Shown one piece after another: positions 15,625 to 23,864 of a stretch of 64,000 nt of DNA (position 1 is the first letter of the stretch; every line of letters begins with the position of its first letter). The stretch covers positions 1 through 64,000 of the forward strand of contig NZ_QBFD01000022.1 of assembly GCF_003335585.1 (NCBI RefSeq), read 5' to 3'. Under the pieces are notes generated by a model. The model saw only the letters and a program-made list of their open reading frames with translations, was not told the DNA's origin and ran no database searches. Source of the stretch: Sulfitobacter sp. DFL-14 (GTDB taxonomy: Bacteria; Pseudomonadota; Alphaproteobacteria; Rhodobacterales; Rhodobacteraceae). Both the position numbers and the translations under genes were made by a program.

Positions 15625-15944
15625 TGACGTCCGGCAATGTGTTTGAAGGTTACAGCGATCACTTCGACGCCGAGGTCAGGCTCGTGATCCTGAAAGCGCT
15701 TAACGATGAGCCCGCCAAGGCCATGAGCGACAGCTTGCTCCTCGTGGTCCTCAAGGAGTTCGCGATCCGCCGGTCGCGGGAATATCTGCATACCCAGCTC
15801 AATTGGATGGAGACCCAAGCTGGTGCGGTTCGGCTGACCCGGGCCGGGACTGCCATCATCGCACATCTGGCGGAACGTGGGGCCGAACACTTGAACCGTG
15901 ACGGCGTGATCATCGGGATCAAAGCGCCCTCGTTGCCGAGGTAA
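15624..15944 (+). CDS. Mu gp26-like small protein (VpaChn25_0724 family)
   Basis: A protein of 106 residues with a winged-helix-like layout: helical EVRLVILKALNDEPAKAMSDSLLLVVLKEF, then the recognition-like helix RSREYLHTQLNWMETQAGAVRLTRAG. It resembles the VpaChn25_0724-type phage proteins that sit before the small terminase gene in Mu-like phages. GTG 15621 and ATG 15624 are both possible; ATG overlaps the preceding stop (tgATG) and has GGGGAG upstream, so I prefer it. A DNA-binding role in packaging is plausible. Confidence 0.75.
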   Translation: MTSGNVFEGYSDHFDAEVRLVILKALNDEPAKAMSDSLLLVVLKEFAIRRSREYLHTQLNWMETQAGAVRLTRAGTAIIAHLAERGAEHLNRDGVIIGIKAPSLPR

Positions 15945-15948
15945 CCAG

Positions 15949-16509
15949 ATGGCACAGAAAGGACGCGGTAGGCTCTCCTCCATCGATCTGCTCCCGGCAG
16001 ACGCCGATCCCATCGTTGCCTGGGCCTTCCAGGAGCTCAAATCACGGGAGCGGCTGCAGAAGGACATTCACGCCGAGTTCAACGAGCGTCTTGCCGTGAT
16101 TGGCGAAGGCCCGATTTCCATGTCGGCCTTCAACCGACATTCGATCGGTATCGCCCGCATTGCGCGCCGCCACGAAGAGGTGCGCCAGATGACCGCCGCC
16201 CTCACCGAACGCCTCGAACCAGGGCAAACCGATGATCTGACCATCATGGCGGCAGAGACGATCAAGACACTGATCTTCGAGTTACTCAATCAGGACGAAG
16301 GCATGACGCCAAAGGCCGCGATGGAACTCGCGCGTGCGCTCCAGTCGGCGGTGAATGCCCAGAAGGTGCCGTTGGACCGCAAGCGTGCGCAGATCAAGGC
16401 CTTCGAGGCGCAGGTGGATGGCGCGCTCGAAAAGGTCGCGACCGAAACAGGAATGGGCGCGGATCGCATTGCCGAGCTGCGCAAGGACTTCCTCGGGTTG
16501 CGGACATGA
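15949..16509 (+). CDS. DUF3486 protein, putative terminase small subunit (Mu gp27-like)
   Basis: The 186-residue protein matches DUF3486: the opening GRGRLSSIDLLPADADPIVAWAFQELKSRERLQKDI, then a short FNRHSIGIAR segment and long helices. In Mu the equivalent gp27 lies directly before the large terminase and is taken as the DNA-recognition subunit. The N-terminal part carries the DNA-binding helices and the C-terminal part would assemble the ring. The stop overlaps the terminase large subunit start by ATGA. Confidence 0.85.
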   Translation: MAQKGRGRLSSIDLLPADADPIVAWAFQELKSRERLQKDIHAEFNERLAVIGEGPISMSAFNRHSIGIARIARRHEEVRQMTAALTERLEPGQTDDLTIMAAETIKTLIFELLNQDEGMTPKAAMELARALQSAVNAQKVPLDRKRAQIKAFEAQVDGALEKVATETGMGADRIAELRKDFLGLRT

Positions 16510-18155
16510 CAGAGCCAGAACAGGACAAGTTCGCTGGGCCACCCGTTCTCTCCCGGGATCCGCAGGCGCTTCCGGGTAGTCTCACCCGCGGCGCTGACAT
16601 TCCGGATGATCTCGACCCTTTTGCGGAAGGCATCTTGATGCTGCACCAGAAGGAATGGCTCGAGGACCCAAGCGATCTCAAGCTGGCCGAGAAAGGGCGG
16701 CGGACCGGGATCACCTTCGCCGAGGCCCTGGATGACACGCTGATCGCTGCAGCAAAACGGTCCGCCGGTGGCAGCAACGTTTTTTACATCGGCGATACCA
16801 AAGACAAGGGGCGCGAGTTCATCGGCTACATCGCGCACTTTGCAAAGGTGATTGCCGGTGAGCTGCACGCGATCGAGGAGTACATCTTCAAGGATGAGCG
16901 TGAAGACGGCACATCCAAGGACATCGCCGCTTTCCGCATCCAGTTCGCCAGCGGCTACCGCGTCGAAGCGCTGTCGTCGAACCCGGCCAACATCCGGGGT
17001 CTGCAGGGCGTTGTCGTGATCGACGAGGCGGCATTCCACAAGGATGTGCGCCAAGTGATCGATGCCGTGAACGCCCTGCTGATCTGGGGTGGCAAAGTGC
17101 GCGTGATCTCCACGCACAACGGTGTACTCAACCCGTTCAACGAGCTGATCCGCGAGGCTCAGGCCGGAAAGAACCCGTTTTCTCTGCACTTCATGCCCTT
17201 TGAAAAGGCCGTTGAAAACGGGCTTTATAAGCGCGTTTGCCGGATGAAGGGGCTAGACTGGTCGCAAGAGGCACAGGATGCCTGGGAAGCGCTGATCCGC
17301 GGCTCCTATGGGCCGCGCACTGCAGCCATGCGGCAGGAACTCGATGCCATCCCCGCGGAAGCAGAAGGCTCGGCGCTGACCCGCGTCCAGATCGAAAAGC
17401 GGATGGAGGACGGCATTCCCTTCAAACGTTGGGTGCAGGATGACGACTTCCGAAACGCGCCGGACCATGTGCGCAAGGCCGATGCGCTGGATTGGTGCGC
17501 CAAAGAGTTGCGTCCGATCCTGGAAAGCCTCAGCCCGAATTGCCGCCACTACATGGGTGAGGATTTTGCACGCTCAGGCGACGCAACCGACATCGTGATC
17601 CTTGAAGAAGGTGCTGACCTGGTGCGGCGGCAGAAACTGATCGTGGAGCTCCGGAACATCCCTTTCGATCAGCAACGCGACATCCTTTTCTATGTTTGTG
17701 ACCGTATCCCGCGGTTCGCCGGGGGCGCGTTGGACAAAGGGGGCAACGGCGCGTACCTCGCCGAGAAGGCGGTGCAGCGCTACGGCGAGACCGTGGTCGA
17801 GGTGAGTTTCAGCCAGGAATGGTATCGCCAGGAGATGCCTTCCTACATCGAGGCATTCGGCGACGGCACCATCGTTCTGTGCAGCCACCCGGATGTGCTG
17901 CAGGACCACCAGGCCCTGCAGTACGTGGACGGGATCATCCGAGTGCCAAAGGACTTCCGGTTCAAAGGGTCGGACGGATTTGACCGGCACGGCGACAGCG
18001 CCGTGGCATCCGCACTTGCCTGGTATGCGACCCGGCTGGAGGTAGAGGAGTTCGGCTACCAAGGGGCCGAAAGCACTGACCGTTGGCGTGCCGTGCCGGA
18101 TAGTGGCGGCGATGACACGGAATCGGTCGGTCGCTTCGGGAGCGGCGCATGGTGA
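16506..18155 (+). CDS. Terminase large subunit (Mu gp28-like)
   Basis: This 549-residue packaging motor fills proheads and cuts the DNA headful-style. The ATPase part holds a Walker A-like KGRRTGIT (63-70) and Walker B VVIDEAAF (170-177) with catalytic D173/E174, followed by the coupling motif STHN. The RNase H-like nuclease part begins around GEDFARSGD (351-359) with D353. Length and motif order are typical of Mu gp28-type terminases. As in Mu, packaging of integrated genomes with host flanks would be expected. Confidence 0.94.
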   Translation: MTEPEQDKFAGPPVLSRDPQALPGSLTRGADIPDDLDPFAEGILMLHQKEWLEDPSDLKLAEKGRRTGITFAEALDDTLIAAAKRSAGGSNVFYIGDTKDKGREFIGYIAHFAKVIAGELHAIEEYIFKDEREDGTSKDIAAFRIQFASGYRVEALSSNPANIRGLQGVVVIDEAAFHKDVRQVIDAVNALLIWGGKVRVISTHNGVLNPFNELIREAQAGKNPFSLHFMPFEKAVENGLYKRVCRMKGLDWSQEAQDAWEALIRGSYGPRTAAMRQELDAIPAEAEGSALTRVQIEKRMEDGIPFKRWVQDDDFRNAPDHVRKADALDWCAKELRPILESLSPNCRHYMGEDFARSGDATDIVILEEGADLVRRQKLIVELRNIPFDQQRDILFYVCDRIPRFAGGALDKGGNGAYLAEKAVQRYGETVVEVSFSQEWYRQEMPSYIEAFGDGTIVLCSHPDVLQDHQALQYVDGIIRVPKDFRFKGSDGFDRHGDSAVASALAWYATRLEVEEFGYQGAESTDRWRAVPDSGGDDTESVGRFGSGAW

Positions 18156-18192
18156 GCCTTCAAAGCACTCAGGATCCAAAGGAAGACACGCG

Positions 18193-19746
18193 ATGGGATT
18201 GATTGATCTGAATGGTGCCCCGCTGAAAGCTCCATCGAAGAAGGAGCTCACCGAGGAGACAGGTGGCCCGACAATGGGCGGTGTTCGCCAGATCCAATCG
18301 GGTCATCCAGCCGATGGGCTGACGCCTTACCGCCTGGGCGCGCTTCTGCGCGAGGCAGAGACCGGGGACGCAACCGCCTATCTCGAACTGGCCGAGCAGA
18401 TGGAGGAAAAGGACCTGCATTACCAGGCCGTGCTTGGCGTCCGCAAACGGGCAATCCGGCGGCTGAAGATCGTCGTCGAAGCCGGGGCCCAGGACGACAC
18501 TGCCGAGGCAGCCGCTGAGTTGGTGCGCGAGGCCATGGGTTCCTCAGCCATCATGGATGACATGATCGACATGCTGGACGCGCTTGGCAAAGGGTACTCC
18601 GCGACCGAGATCATCTGGAATGTGTCGGCGTCGCCCTGGAAAATTTCCCGCCTGGAGCACCGCGACCCACGCTGGTTCCGGTTTGACGACACCGACGGTC
18701 GCACGCCTTTGCTGCGCGGCGACGAGGGCGACCAGCCCCTGCCCCTCTTCCGATACGTGTTTCACTGCGCGCGCCTCAAGTCCGGCCTGCCGATCCGTTC
18801 GGGCCTCGCCCGCCTGGTTGCCTGGGCTTATGTCTTCAAGAATTACACCCTCAAGGACTGGGCTGTATTCATGGAGGCCTATGGCCACCCTCTCCGGATC
18901 GGCAAGCATGGCAATACGGCAACCGTGGAGGAAAAGGCGACATTGCTGCGGGCGGTCCGTCGGCTCGGCGTCGACATGGCCGCCATCATGCCGAAGTCGA
19001 TGGAGGTCGAGATCGTCAACGGTGCCGTAACCGGTGCCGACAAGATGTTCGAGTTCTCGGCCCGCTATTGGGATGAGCAGATCAGCAAGGCGGTCCTTGG
19101 CCAAGTCTCAACCACCGATGCGATCTCCGGCGGCCATGCCGTCGGCAAGGTTCACAACCTGGTCCGGGAAGACATTCGGGACGCAGACGCCGGTCAACTC
19201 GCCTCGACCCTCGAGCGAGATATCGCGCTGCCGATGACGGTGCTGAACTTTGGCAACCACGTGAGGCCGCCGCGCATTCGGTTCGAAGCCGAGGAGGAGC
19301 GCGACCCCCGTCTGACCTTGTTGGCGATCAAGACCTTCGGGCCGATGGGCCTGAAGATCTCCGAGAGACAAGTGCGTGAAACCTACGGATTGCGTGAGCC
19401 TGAAGACGGCGAAACGCTGCTGTCCTTTCCCGCGTCTCCTGATCCCCGGCAACCCGAGGTCCCCGACGCGGTACCGCTGCTTGCAGCAGGAACTGTCATT
19501 GCCGCCCAGGATGCTCTGACACGCGCCGCGGCGGGGCTCGTCGCCGATGGCCAGGCACAGTCGGAGATGGATATTCTTCTGGGGGACTTGCTGGAAGCGA
19601 TCGGACAGGCGTCATCTCTGGAAGACATACGCGATATTTTAGCGAGCGCAGCGGACGAGGCACCGGATGACAGCCTCAGGGAGATGGTGAGCAGGCTCAT
19701 GTTCAGCGCGCGCCTGGCGGGCGAAACCGGCGCGGACATCTCCTGA
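18193..19746 (+). CDS. Portal protein, DUF935 (Mu gp29-like)
   Basis: A 517-residue portal subunit forming the dodecameric channel at one capsid vertex. The DUF935 hallmarks are present: LRPYRLGALLREAETGD-like opening (here LTPYRLGALLREAETGDATAYLELAEQMEEKDLHYQAVLGVRKRAI), then WKISRLEHRDPRWFRFD and YVFKNYTLKDWAVFMEAYGHPLRIGKHG. The C-terminal region is helical. I chose ATG 18193 (MGLIDLNG) over an upstream in-frame ATG that would lie in the terminase gene. The F-like gene starts 2 bases after its stop. Confidence 0.93.
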   Translation: MGLIDLNGAPLKAPSKKELTEETGGPTMGGVRQIQSGHPADGLTPYRLGALLREAETGDATAYLELAEQMEEKDLHYQAVLGVRKRAIRRLKIVVEAGAQDDTAEAAAELVREAMGSSAIMDDMIDMLDALGKGYSATEIIWNVSASPWKISRLEHRDPRWFRFDDTDGRTPLLRGDEGDQPLPLFRYVFHCARLKSGLPIRSGLARLVAWAYVFKNYTLKDWAVFMEAYGHPLRIGKHGNTATVEEKATLLRAVRRLGVDMAAIMPKSMEVEIVNGAVTGADKMFEFSARYWDEQISKAVLGQVSTTDAISGGHAVGKVHNLVREDIRDADAGQLASTLERDIALPMTVLNFGNHVRPPRIRFEAEEERDPRLTLLAIKTFGPMGLKISERQVRETYGLREPEDGETLLSFPASPDPRQPEVPDAVPLLAAGTVIAAQDALTRAAAGLVADGQAQSEMDILLGDLLEAIGQASSLEDIRDILASAADEAPDDSLREMVSRLMFSARLAGETGADIS

Positions 19747-19748
19747 TC

Positions 19749-21116
19749 ATGGCTGGCATCGCCCTTGAACCGCTTCCGCCGCGTGAAGCCCTCGAATACT
19801 TCCGGTCAAAGGGCTATGCACCAGCGCTGCAAAGGTTCGATTATCGTGATCACTGGCGCGAGGAACATGCCAGAGGGTTCGTGGTCGCCAAGGCAATGCG
19901 GGACGATGTGCTGGCGCTGATCCGAACGGCGGTCGAGGATGGCCTGTCGCAAGGACAGACGCTGGATCAGTTCCGCAAAGACCTTGCGCCACAGCTCAAG
20001 GCAAAGGGCTGGTGGGGGAAATCGATCGAGCGCGACCCGTTGACCGGCGAGTTGAAGGAAGTGCAGCTGGGATCAATGCACCGGCTGAAGGTAATCTTCG
20101 ACACCAACCTGCGGACTTCCTATGCCTCCGGTCAATGGGCACGACTGCAACGGACCAAGGCATTCCTGCCCTATCTCGAGTACCGCCAGCTGCAGCGCGA
20201 GACCGCACGGGACGAACACAAGCCCTACGACGGGTTGATCCTGCCAATCGACCATCCGCTCTGGCGCAAGATTTTTCCGCCGAACGGATGGTTCTGTGGC
20301 TGCTACGTCCGTCCGATGAATGACCGCATGCTGGAGCGCGAAGGAAAGGTGCTGACCTCGGCCGATGAGATTGCGGCCCTGGAGACCATGCCCTGGACCA
20401 ACCCGAGAACCGGCGAGACGGAAGCTTTGCTGGAAGGTATCGATCCAAGCTTTGCCTCGAACCCTGGCCATGCCTGGCAGGACATGGATGATCGCCACGC
20501 AGCCAGTGCCCTTGATCTGCCCGAAAACCTGCGCGCCAGTGATCGTGGCTATCTCAAGGAAATGACTGCGCTACAAATGCGAGGGGATCGACAGATCCTG
20601 CTGGCCTATGATCAGGCGGCGGATCCAGAAACCGCGCCTCTGGCATTTGCCCAGGGCGAAACCGCAACACCGGTCGAAATCGATCCGGCCCTCGCAACCC
20701 AGCTTGCCAATCCCGGCAATCGCATCGCGTTGCTGCGCGCCGGACCGACAGCAACCCCGTTTGCAATCGAAGATCTGGGGCTGCTCGCGGAAGCTCCAGG
20801 CTTGCATCAGGTCGCACTGGCCTCACCCGACGGTTCCTTTTTTCGCATGGGGCGGGCGGCCGAGACGGCATTGCCACCGGTCGACCGCATCCGGGACTGG
20901 CACGCGGAAGCGGTACGGATCGCTGCCAGATGGTCGGGGCGTGAGACGCTCTCGAACCAAGAAATGGCCCTGATCACCAATCACGCCCTCTTGAGCGCCA
21001 TGGCGGAACATGGCCTCATTGGCTACGCTTCTGCCCCCAGTGGCCGAGTTCAGGCTCTTCTTCTGCGCGCTCTCGATCTGCTGCCCGAGATGGTCGCCGT
21101 GCTGGGTGCGAGATAG
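19749..21116 (+). CDS. Phage head morphogenesis protein (Mu gpF-like)
   Basis: The 455-residue minor head protein belongs to the Mu F / SPP1 gp7 group. Its core (about residues 100-200) contains the conserved NLRTSYASGQWARLQRTKAF and the FPPNGWFCGCYVRPMND motif with paired cysteines. An additional C-terminal region of about 170 residues (from 280) is not part of the core family and I do not recognise it. The protein probably sits at the portal and helps inject or organise the genome. A 307-base non-coding stretch follows. Confidence 0.85.
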   Translation: MAGIALEPLPPREALEYFRSKGYAPALQRFDYRDHWREEHARGFVVAKAMRDDVLALIRTAVEDGLSQGQTLDQFRKDLAPQLKAKGWWGKSIERDPLTGELKEVQLGSMHRLKVIFDTNLRTSYASGQWARLQRTKAFLPYLEYRQLQRETARDEHKPYDGLILPIDHPLWRKIFPPNGWFCGCYVRPMNDRMLEREGKVLTSADEIAALETMPWTNPRTGETEALLEGIDPSFASNPGHAWQDMDDRHAASALDLPENLRASDRGYLKEMTALQMRGDRQILLAYDQAADPETAPLAFAQGETATPVEIDPALATQLANPGNRIALLRAGPTATPFAIEDLGLLAEAPGLHQVALASPDGSFFRMGRAAETALPPVDRIRDWHAEAVRIAARWSGRETLSNQEMALITNHALLSAMAEHGLIGYASAPSGRVQALLLRALDLLPEMVAVLGAR

Positions 21117-21232
21117 GGCGTCGCGCAGGTCGAATTCGGCGCAAATTCACCTTCCCGCAAAAAATTGGCCACAGAGCGCCTCGAACCCGCGTCGGGGGCA
21201 GAGGGTCGAAAAATCCCGGAGCGGCAATCCTA

Positions 21233-21253
21233 GGGTATTAAAGGGGTATTAAA
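21233..21253 (+). repeat. Tandem GGGTATTAAA, 11-bp period
   Basis: GGGTATTAAA occurs at 21233-21242 and again at 21244-21253, so the copies are one helical turn apart. They lie about 120 bp upstream of the putative late-activator site. They could be protein-binding half-sites on one DNA face; the function is unproven. Confidence 0.5.
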
Positions 21254-21372
21254 ACGCCCCACCAAATGCCCGGCGTCCGACGCATTTGCACCGATCCGGA
21301 GGTCGCGCTTGATTTTGACCAGTTTCGGCTCCAATCTGATCCTGTGCCCCGATCGCCCCGAGTTTGGTGTGG

Positions 21373-21391
21373 CGGAACCCCTTCCTCCTGA
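21373..21391 (+). promoter_or_regulatory. Putative late activator site upstream of protease/head operon
   Basis: This is an exact second copy of CGGAACCCCTTCCTCCTGA (first at 13664-13682), with dyad GGAA-N4-TTCC centred about 43 bp before the protease ATG. If the activator acts like Mor/C near -43, transcription would start close to the ATG. This matches Mu PI in position. Confidence 0.65.
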
Positions 21392-21423
21392 GCGCGCGTT
21401 TGTTGACGGCCTAGTTTGGCCGC

Positions 21424-22491
21424 ATGAACACGCCACTGATTTTCACAGCAGACGCCCAGGTCATCCCTTTGAATGGCGAGGCTCTCCCGACCAGGATCGA
21501 ATTGATCCCGGTCGGCGAACTCCACCTTGCCGATCAGCGCGGGACAGTGGGGCGGATCACGGATGCCGCCGCGTTGATCGAGCGCACCATGGCATATGCC
21601 AAGGGCGGTATGCTGCCGATCGACTTTGCCCACGGCATGGAGGTCCAGGGCAGTGGTGATCACCGTGCCGCCGGGTGGATCACTGGCCTGGAGATCGAGG
21701 GCAACCGCATCATGGCGTCGGTCGAATGGACCCCGGTAGGTGCCGAAGCACTCAAGGGCCGGGTCTACCGGTTCATCTCACCAACTTTCACCGTTCCAGT
21801 CCCCGGTTCCGAGGTCGGTCTGATCTTGCGCGCCGGTCTGACGAACAACCCCGCCTTCCGCGAACTCGCGAAGGTCGCATCACACCAGGAGAACCCGAAG
21901 ATGCCCAAATGGCTTATCCAGCTCGCCGCGAAACTCGGCATGCCCGAGGAAACCGACGAGGCCAAGATCGTCGCTGCAGCTGAAGGCGCAATCGACCAGG
22001 CCAATAACGCGGTGCCGATCATCACCGCCGCCGGATTGACCGGCGCGCTGACGGAAACGGCCGCCACCGCGATCACGGCCAAGATCACGGCCAGTGCCTC
22101 GGACGCAGAACCTGATCCCGCCAAGTATGTGCCGATCTCGGCCGTCAGCGAGTTGACAGGTCAGCTGGCTGCGATGCGGGCGGAAATCAATGGCGACAAG
22201 GCCGAAACCGTCGTCACTGCCGCAATGAAAGAGGGCAAGGTTACGCCCGGTCTGGAAAGCTGGGCGCGCAAGTACGCCGCCGCCGATCTTGACGGCTTCA
22301 AGACCTGGTTGGGAAATGCCCCGGTCGTGGTCGACGGCAAAGCGGTCACACCGGGCGGTCAGCCTGTCGTCGCAGCCGGGGCGCTGACCTCCGACGAGCG
22401 GACCGTCATCGCGGCCACCGGGATCACCGAAGAAGCCTTCCTCGCAACAAAGCAGGGCAAGCCCGTCCCTGCCCAAAAAAAGGAGGCCTGA
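21424..22491 (+). CDS. Head maturation protease with scaffold domain (Mu gpI-like)
   Basis: A 355-residue product combining a protease (about residues 1-155) and a scaffold (about 160-355). The protease part matches Mu I: RIELIPVGEL, then DFAHGMEVQGSGDHRAAGWITGLEIEGNRIMASVEWTPVGAEAL and YRFISPTF. H60 in DFAHG and S79-region residues are candidate catalytic positions, although the family's active site is best checked by structure. The helical Ala/Glu-rich remainder acts as assembly scaffold. An internal start at 21901 probably yields the scaffold alone, as Mu Z. Transcription is probably from the promoter in 21117-21423. Confidence 0.92.
   Translation: MNTPLIFTADAQVIPLNGEALPTRIELIPVGELHLADQRGTVGRITDAAALIERTMAYAKGGMLPIDFAHGMEVQGSGDHRAAGWITGLEIEGNRIMASVEWTPVGAEALKGRVYRFISPTFTVPVPGSEVGLILRAGLTNNPAFRELAKVASHQENPKMPKWLIQLAAKLGMPEETDEAKIVAAAEGAIDQANNAVPIITAAGLTGALTETAATAITAKITASASDAEPDPAKYVPISAVSELTGQLAAMRAEINGDKAETVVTAAMKEGKVTPGLESWARKYAAADLDGFKTWLGNAPVVVDGKAVTPGGQPVVAAGALTSDERTVIAATGITEEAFLATKQGKPVPAQKKEA
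21901..22491 (+). CDS. Nested scaffold protein (Mu gpZ-like), internal in-frame start
   Basis: ATG 21901 within the protease gene is preceded by AGGAG at about 21887-21891, giving good spacing. Translation from here gives 196 residues (MPKWLIQLAAKLGMPEETDEAKI...), mainly helical and acidic-alanine rich, i.e. only the scaffold part. Mu makes its scaffold Z the same way from the I gene. The scaffold would be in excess over the protease and removed by it during maturation. Confidence 0.7.
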   Translation: MPKWLIQLAAKLGMPEETDEAKIVAAAEGAIDQANNAVPIITAAGLTGALTETAATAITAKITASASDAEPDPAKYVPISAVSELTGQLAAMRAEINGDKAETVVTAAMKEGKVTPGLESWARKYAAADLDGFKTWLGNAPVVVDGKAVTPGGQPVVAAGALTSDERTVIAATGITEEAFLATKQGKPVPAQKKEA

Positions 22492-22494
22492 GCC

Positions 22495-22884
22495 ATGGCC
22501 AACCTGACTAAAGCCCGCGTGACGGCTGAACTTGCATCCGGTGGCAAGACCTTTGCCGATCCCGTCGCCGCTGACACCAAGCTCTTTCAGGGCGGCATGG
22601 TGGGCCTCGATGCTTCTGGCAACGCCGTCAAGGCCGCCCCGGCCGTCGCCACGATGCGCGGTGTTGCGGTTCATACCGCCGACAACACCGACGGGGCTGC
22701 CGGCGCGATCTCCGTTGAAGTCAAGCGGGGCCCCTTCCTCTTCAACCAAACAGGGCTGGACCGCACCGACATCGGGGCAAGCGTCTATGTCGTCGATGAC
22801 AACACTGTCGGTGCAACCGGCACGCTGATCGCAGGCAAGCTGCTCGACATCGAGCCAGCCGGTGCCTGGGTCGAAATTCTGTAA
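22495..22884 (+). CDS. Capsid cement/decoration protein, DUF2190-like
   Basis: A 129-residue beta-rich protein with the pattern of DUF2190 capsid-stabilising proteins: [42 protein letters not shown], then the metric DRTDIGASVYVVDDNTVGATG...AGKLLDIEPAGAWVEI. It would trimerise on the capsid outside at local three-fold axes, like lambda gpD. It lies between protease/scaffold and major head genes, 3 bases after the former, with AGGAGG just ahead of the start. Confidence 0.8.
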   Translation: MANLTKARVTAELASGGKTFADPVAADTKLFQGGMVGLDASGNAVKAAPAVATMRGVAVHTADNTDGAAGAISVEVKRGPFLFNQTGLDRTDIGASVYVVDDNTVGATGTLIAGKLLDIEPAGAWVEIL

Positions 22885-22898
22885 GAAAGGGACCGAAC

Positions 22899-23792
22899 AT
22901 GGATCTCAACGGCGCAAGCCTCACTGCCCTCAACCTGGCCTTCACAACGGCGTTCAACACAACGCTGTTTGGCGCGGCGACCACTTACAACCGTATCGCG
23001 ATGACGGTGAATTCGACCACGCGCACCCAGAGCTACCCCAAGCTGTCGGAGATCCCCGGCATGCGCGAATGGATCGGCGACCGGGTGATCAACCGGTTCA
23101 AGATCGACGGTTTCCAGATCACCAACCGCAAGTTCGAAAACACGATCGGCGTCCCCGTCGATGACATCGCTGACGATCAGGTCGGGATGTATTCCAGCCT
23201 GATCTCGGATTTTGGCCAGACAGCTGGCGAATTGCCGGATGATCTGGTCTGGGAGAAATTGGCCGAGGGGTTCACCGAAACCCATTACGACGGCCAGTTC
23301 TTCTTTGACACCGACCATCCCGTCGAGGACGTGAATGGCGTCGAGCAGTCTGTCTCCAATCTGACGGCCGGAGCGGGCGCTGCCTGGTATCTGATCGACA
23401 CCTCCCGCATCATCAAACCAATCATCTTCCAGGACCGTGAGCGCCCGATGCTGAAGGCATTGACGGACATGTCGGACGCCAACGTGGCGATGCAGGACGA
23501 ATTCCTCTGGATCGCCAAACGTCGCTGCGCCGCAGGCTTTGGTGCCTGGCAGACGATCCATGCCTCCAAGGCTGCCCTGACCCCGGCGAACTATGCCGCC
23601 GCCCGCCAGGCCATGCTGGAGATGCGCGGGCATCGCGGTCGCAAGCTGAACCTGCGTCCGAACCTGCTGGTGACCGGGCCCAGCAACGAGGGTGCGGCCC
23701 GCGAAATCCTGCTGAACGAACGCGATGCGGCGGGTGCCACCAATACCTGGCGCAACACCGCGGAGCTGCACGTGGAAACGCGCCTCAGCTAA
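22899..23792 (+). CDS. Major head protein (Mu gpT-like)
   Basis: The 297-residue HK97-fold capsid subunit is recognisable as Mu gpT: N-terminal LNLAFTTAFNTTLFGA, then SYPKLSEIPGMREWIGDRVINRFKIDGFQITNRKFENTIGVPVDDIADDQ and the FFDTDHP motif, and the C-terminal LRPNLLVTGPSNEGAAREIL. Length is near Mu T (305). RBS AGAAAGGGA precedes ATG 22899. A rho-independent terminator follows 22 bases after the stop, so this abundant product ends a transcript unit. Confidence 0.95.
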   Translation: MDLNGASLTALNLAFTTAFNTTLFGAATTYNRIAMTVNSTTRTQSYPKLSEIPGMREWIGDRVINRFKIDGFQITNRKFENTIGVPVDDIADDQVGMYSSLISDFGQTAGELPDDLVWEKLAEGFTETHYDGQFFFDTDHPVEDVNGVEQSVSNLTAGAGAAWYLIDTSRIIKPIIFQDRERPMLKALTDMSDANVAMQDEFLWIAKRRCAAGFGAWQTIHASKAALTPANYAAARQAMLEMRGHRGRKLNLRPNLLVTGPSNEGAAREILLNERDAAGATNTWRNTAELHVETRLS

Positions 23793-23813
23793 GGCGCGGG
23801 GTCGATTGCCTGA

Positions 23814-23842
23814 GCGGTCCGGCGTGACCGGACCGCTTTCTT
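23814..23842 (+). terminator. Rho-independent terminator after major head gene
   Basis: GCGGTCCGG (23814-23822) pairs perfectly with CCGGACCGC (23828-23836) around a 5-base loop, followed by TTTCTT. It lies between the major head gene and the next small gene in the same direction, so it should reduce read-through and set capsid protein excess. Confidence 0.85.
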
Positions 23843-23864
23843 CAACCGACCAAGGAGACGACAG

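Larger units (their letters stand above)
21117..21423. other. Non-coding regulatory region before the protease operon
   Basis: This is the longest gap inside the prophage. It contains the tandem GGGTATTAAA repeat (21233-21253), a TTGATTTTGACC stretch near 21310, and the second copy of the putative activator motif at 21373-21391. No reading frame is supported. It corresponds in position to Mu PI, the late promoter ahead of the head protease. Confidence 0.6.
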
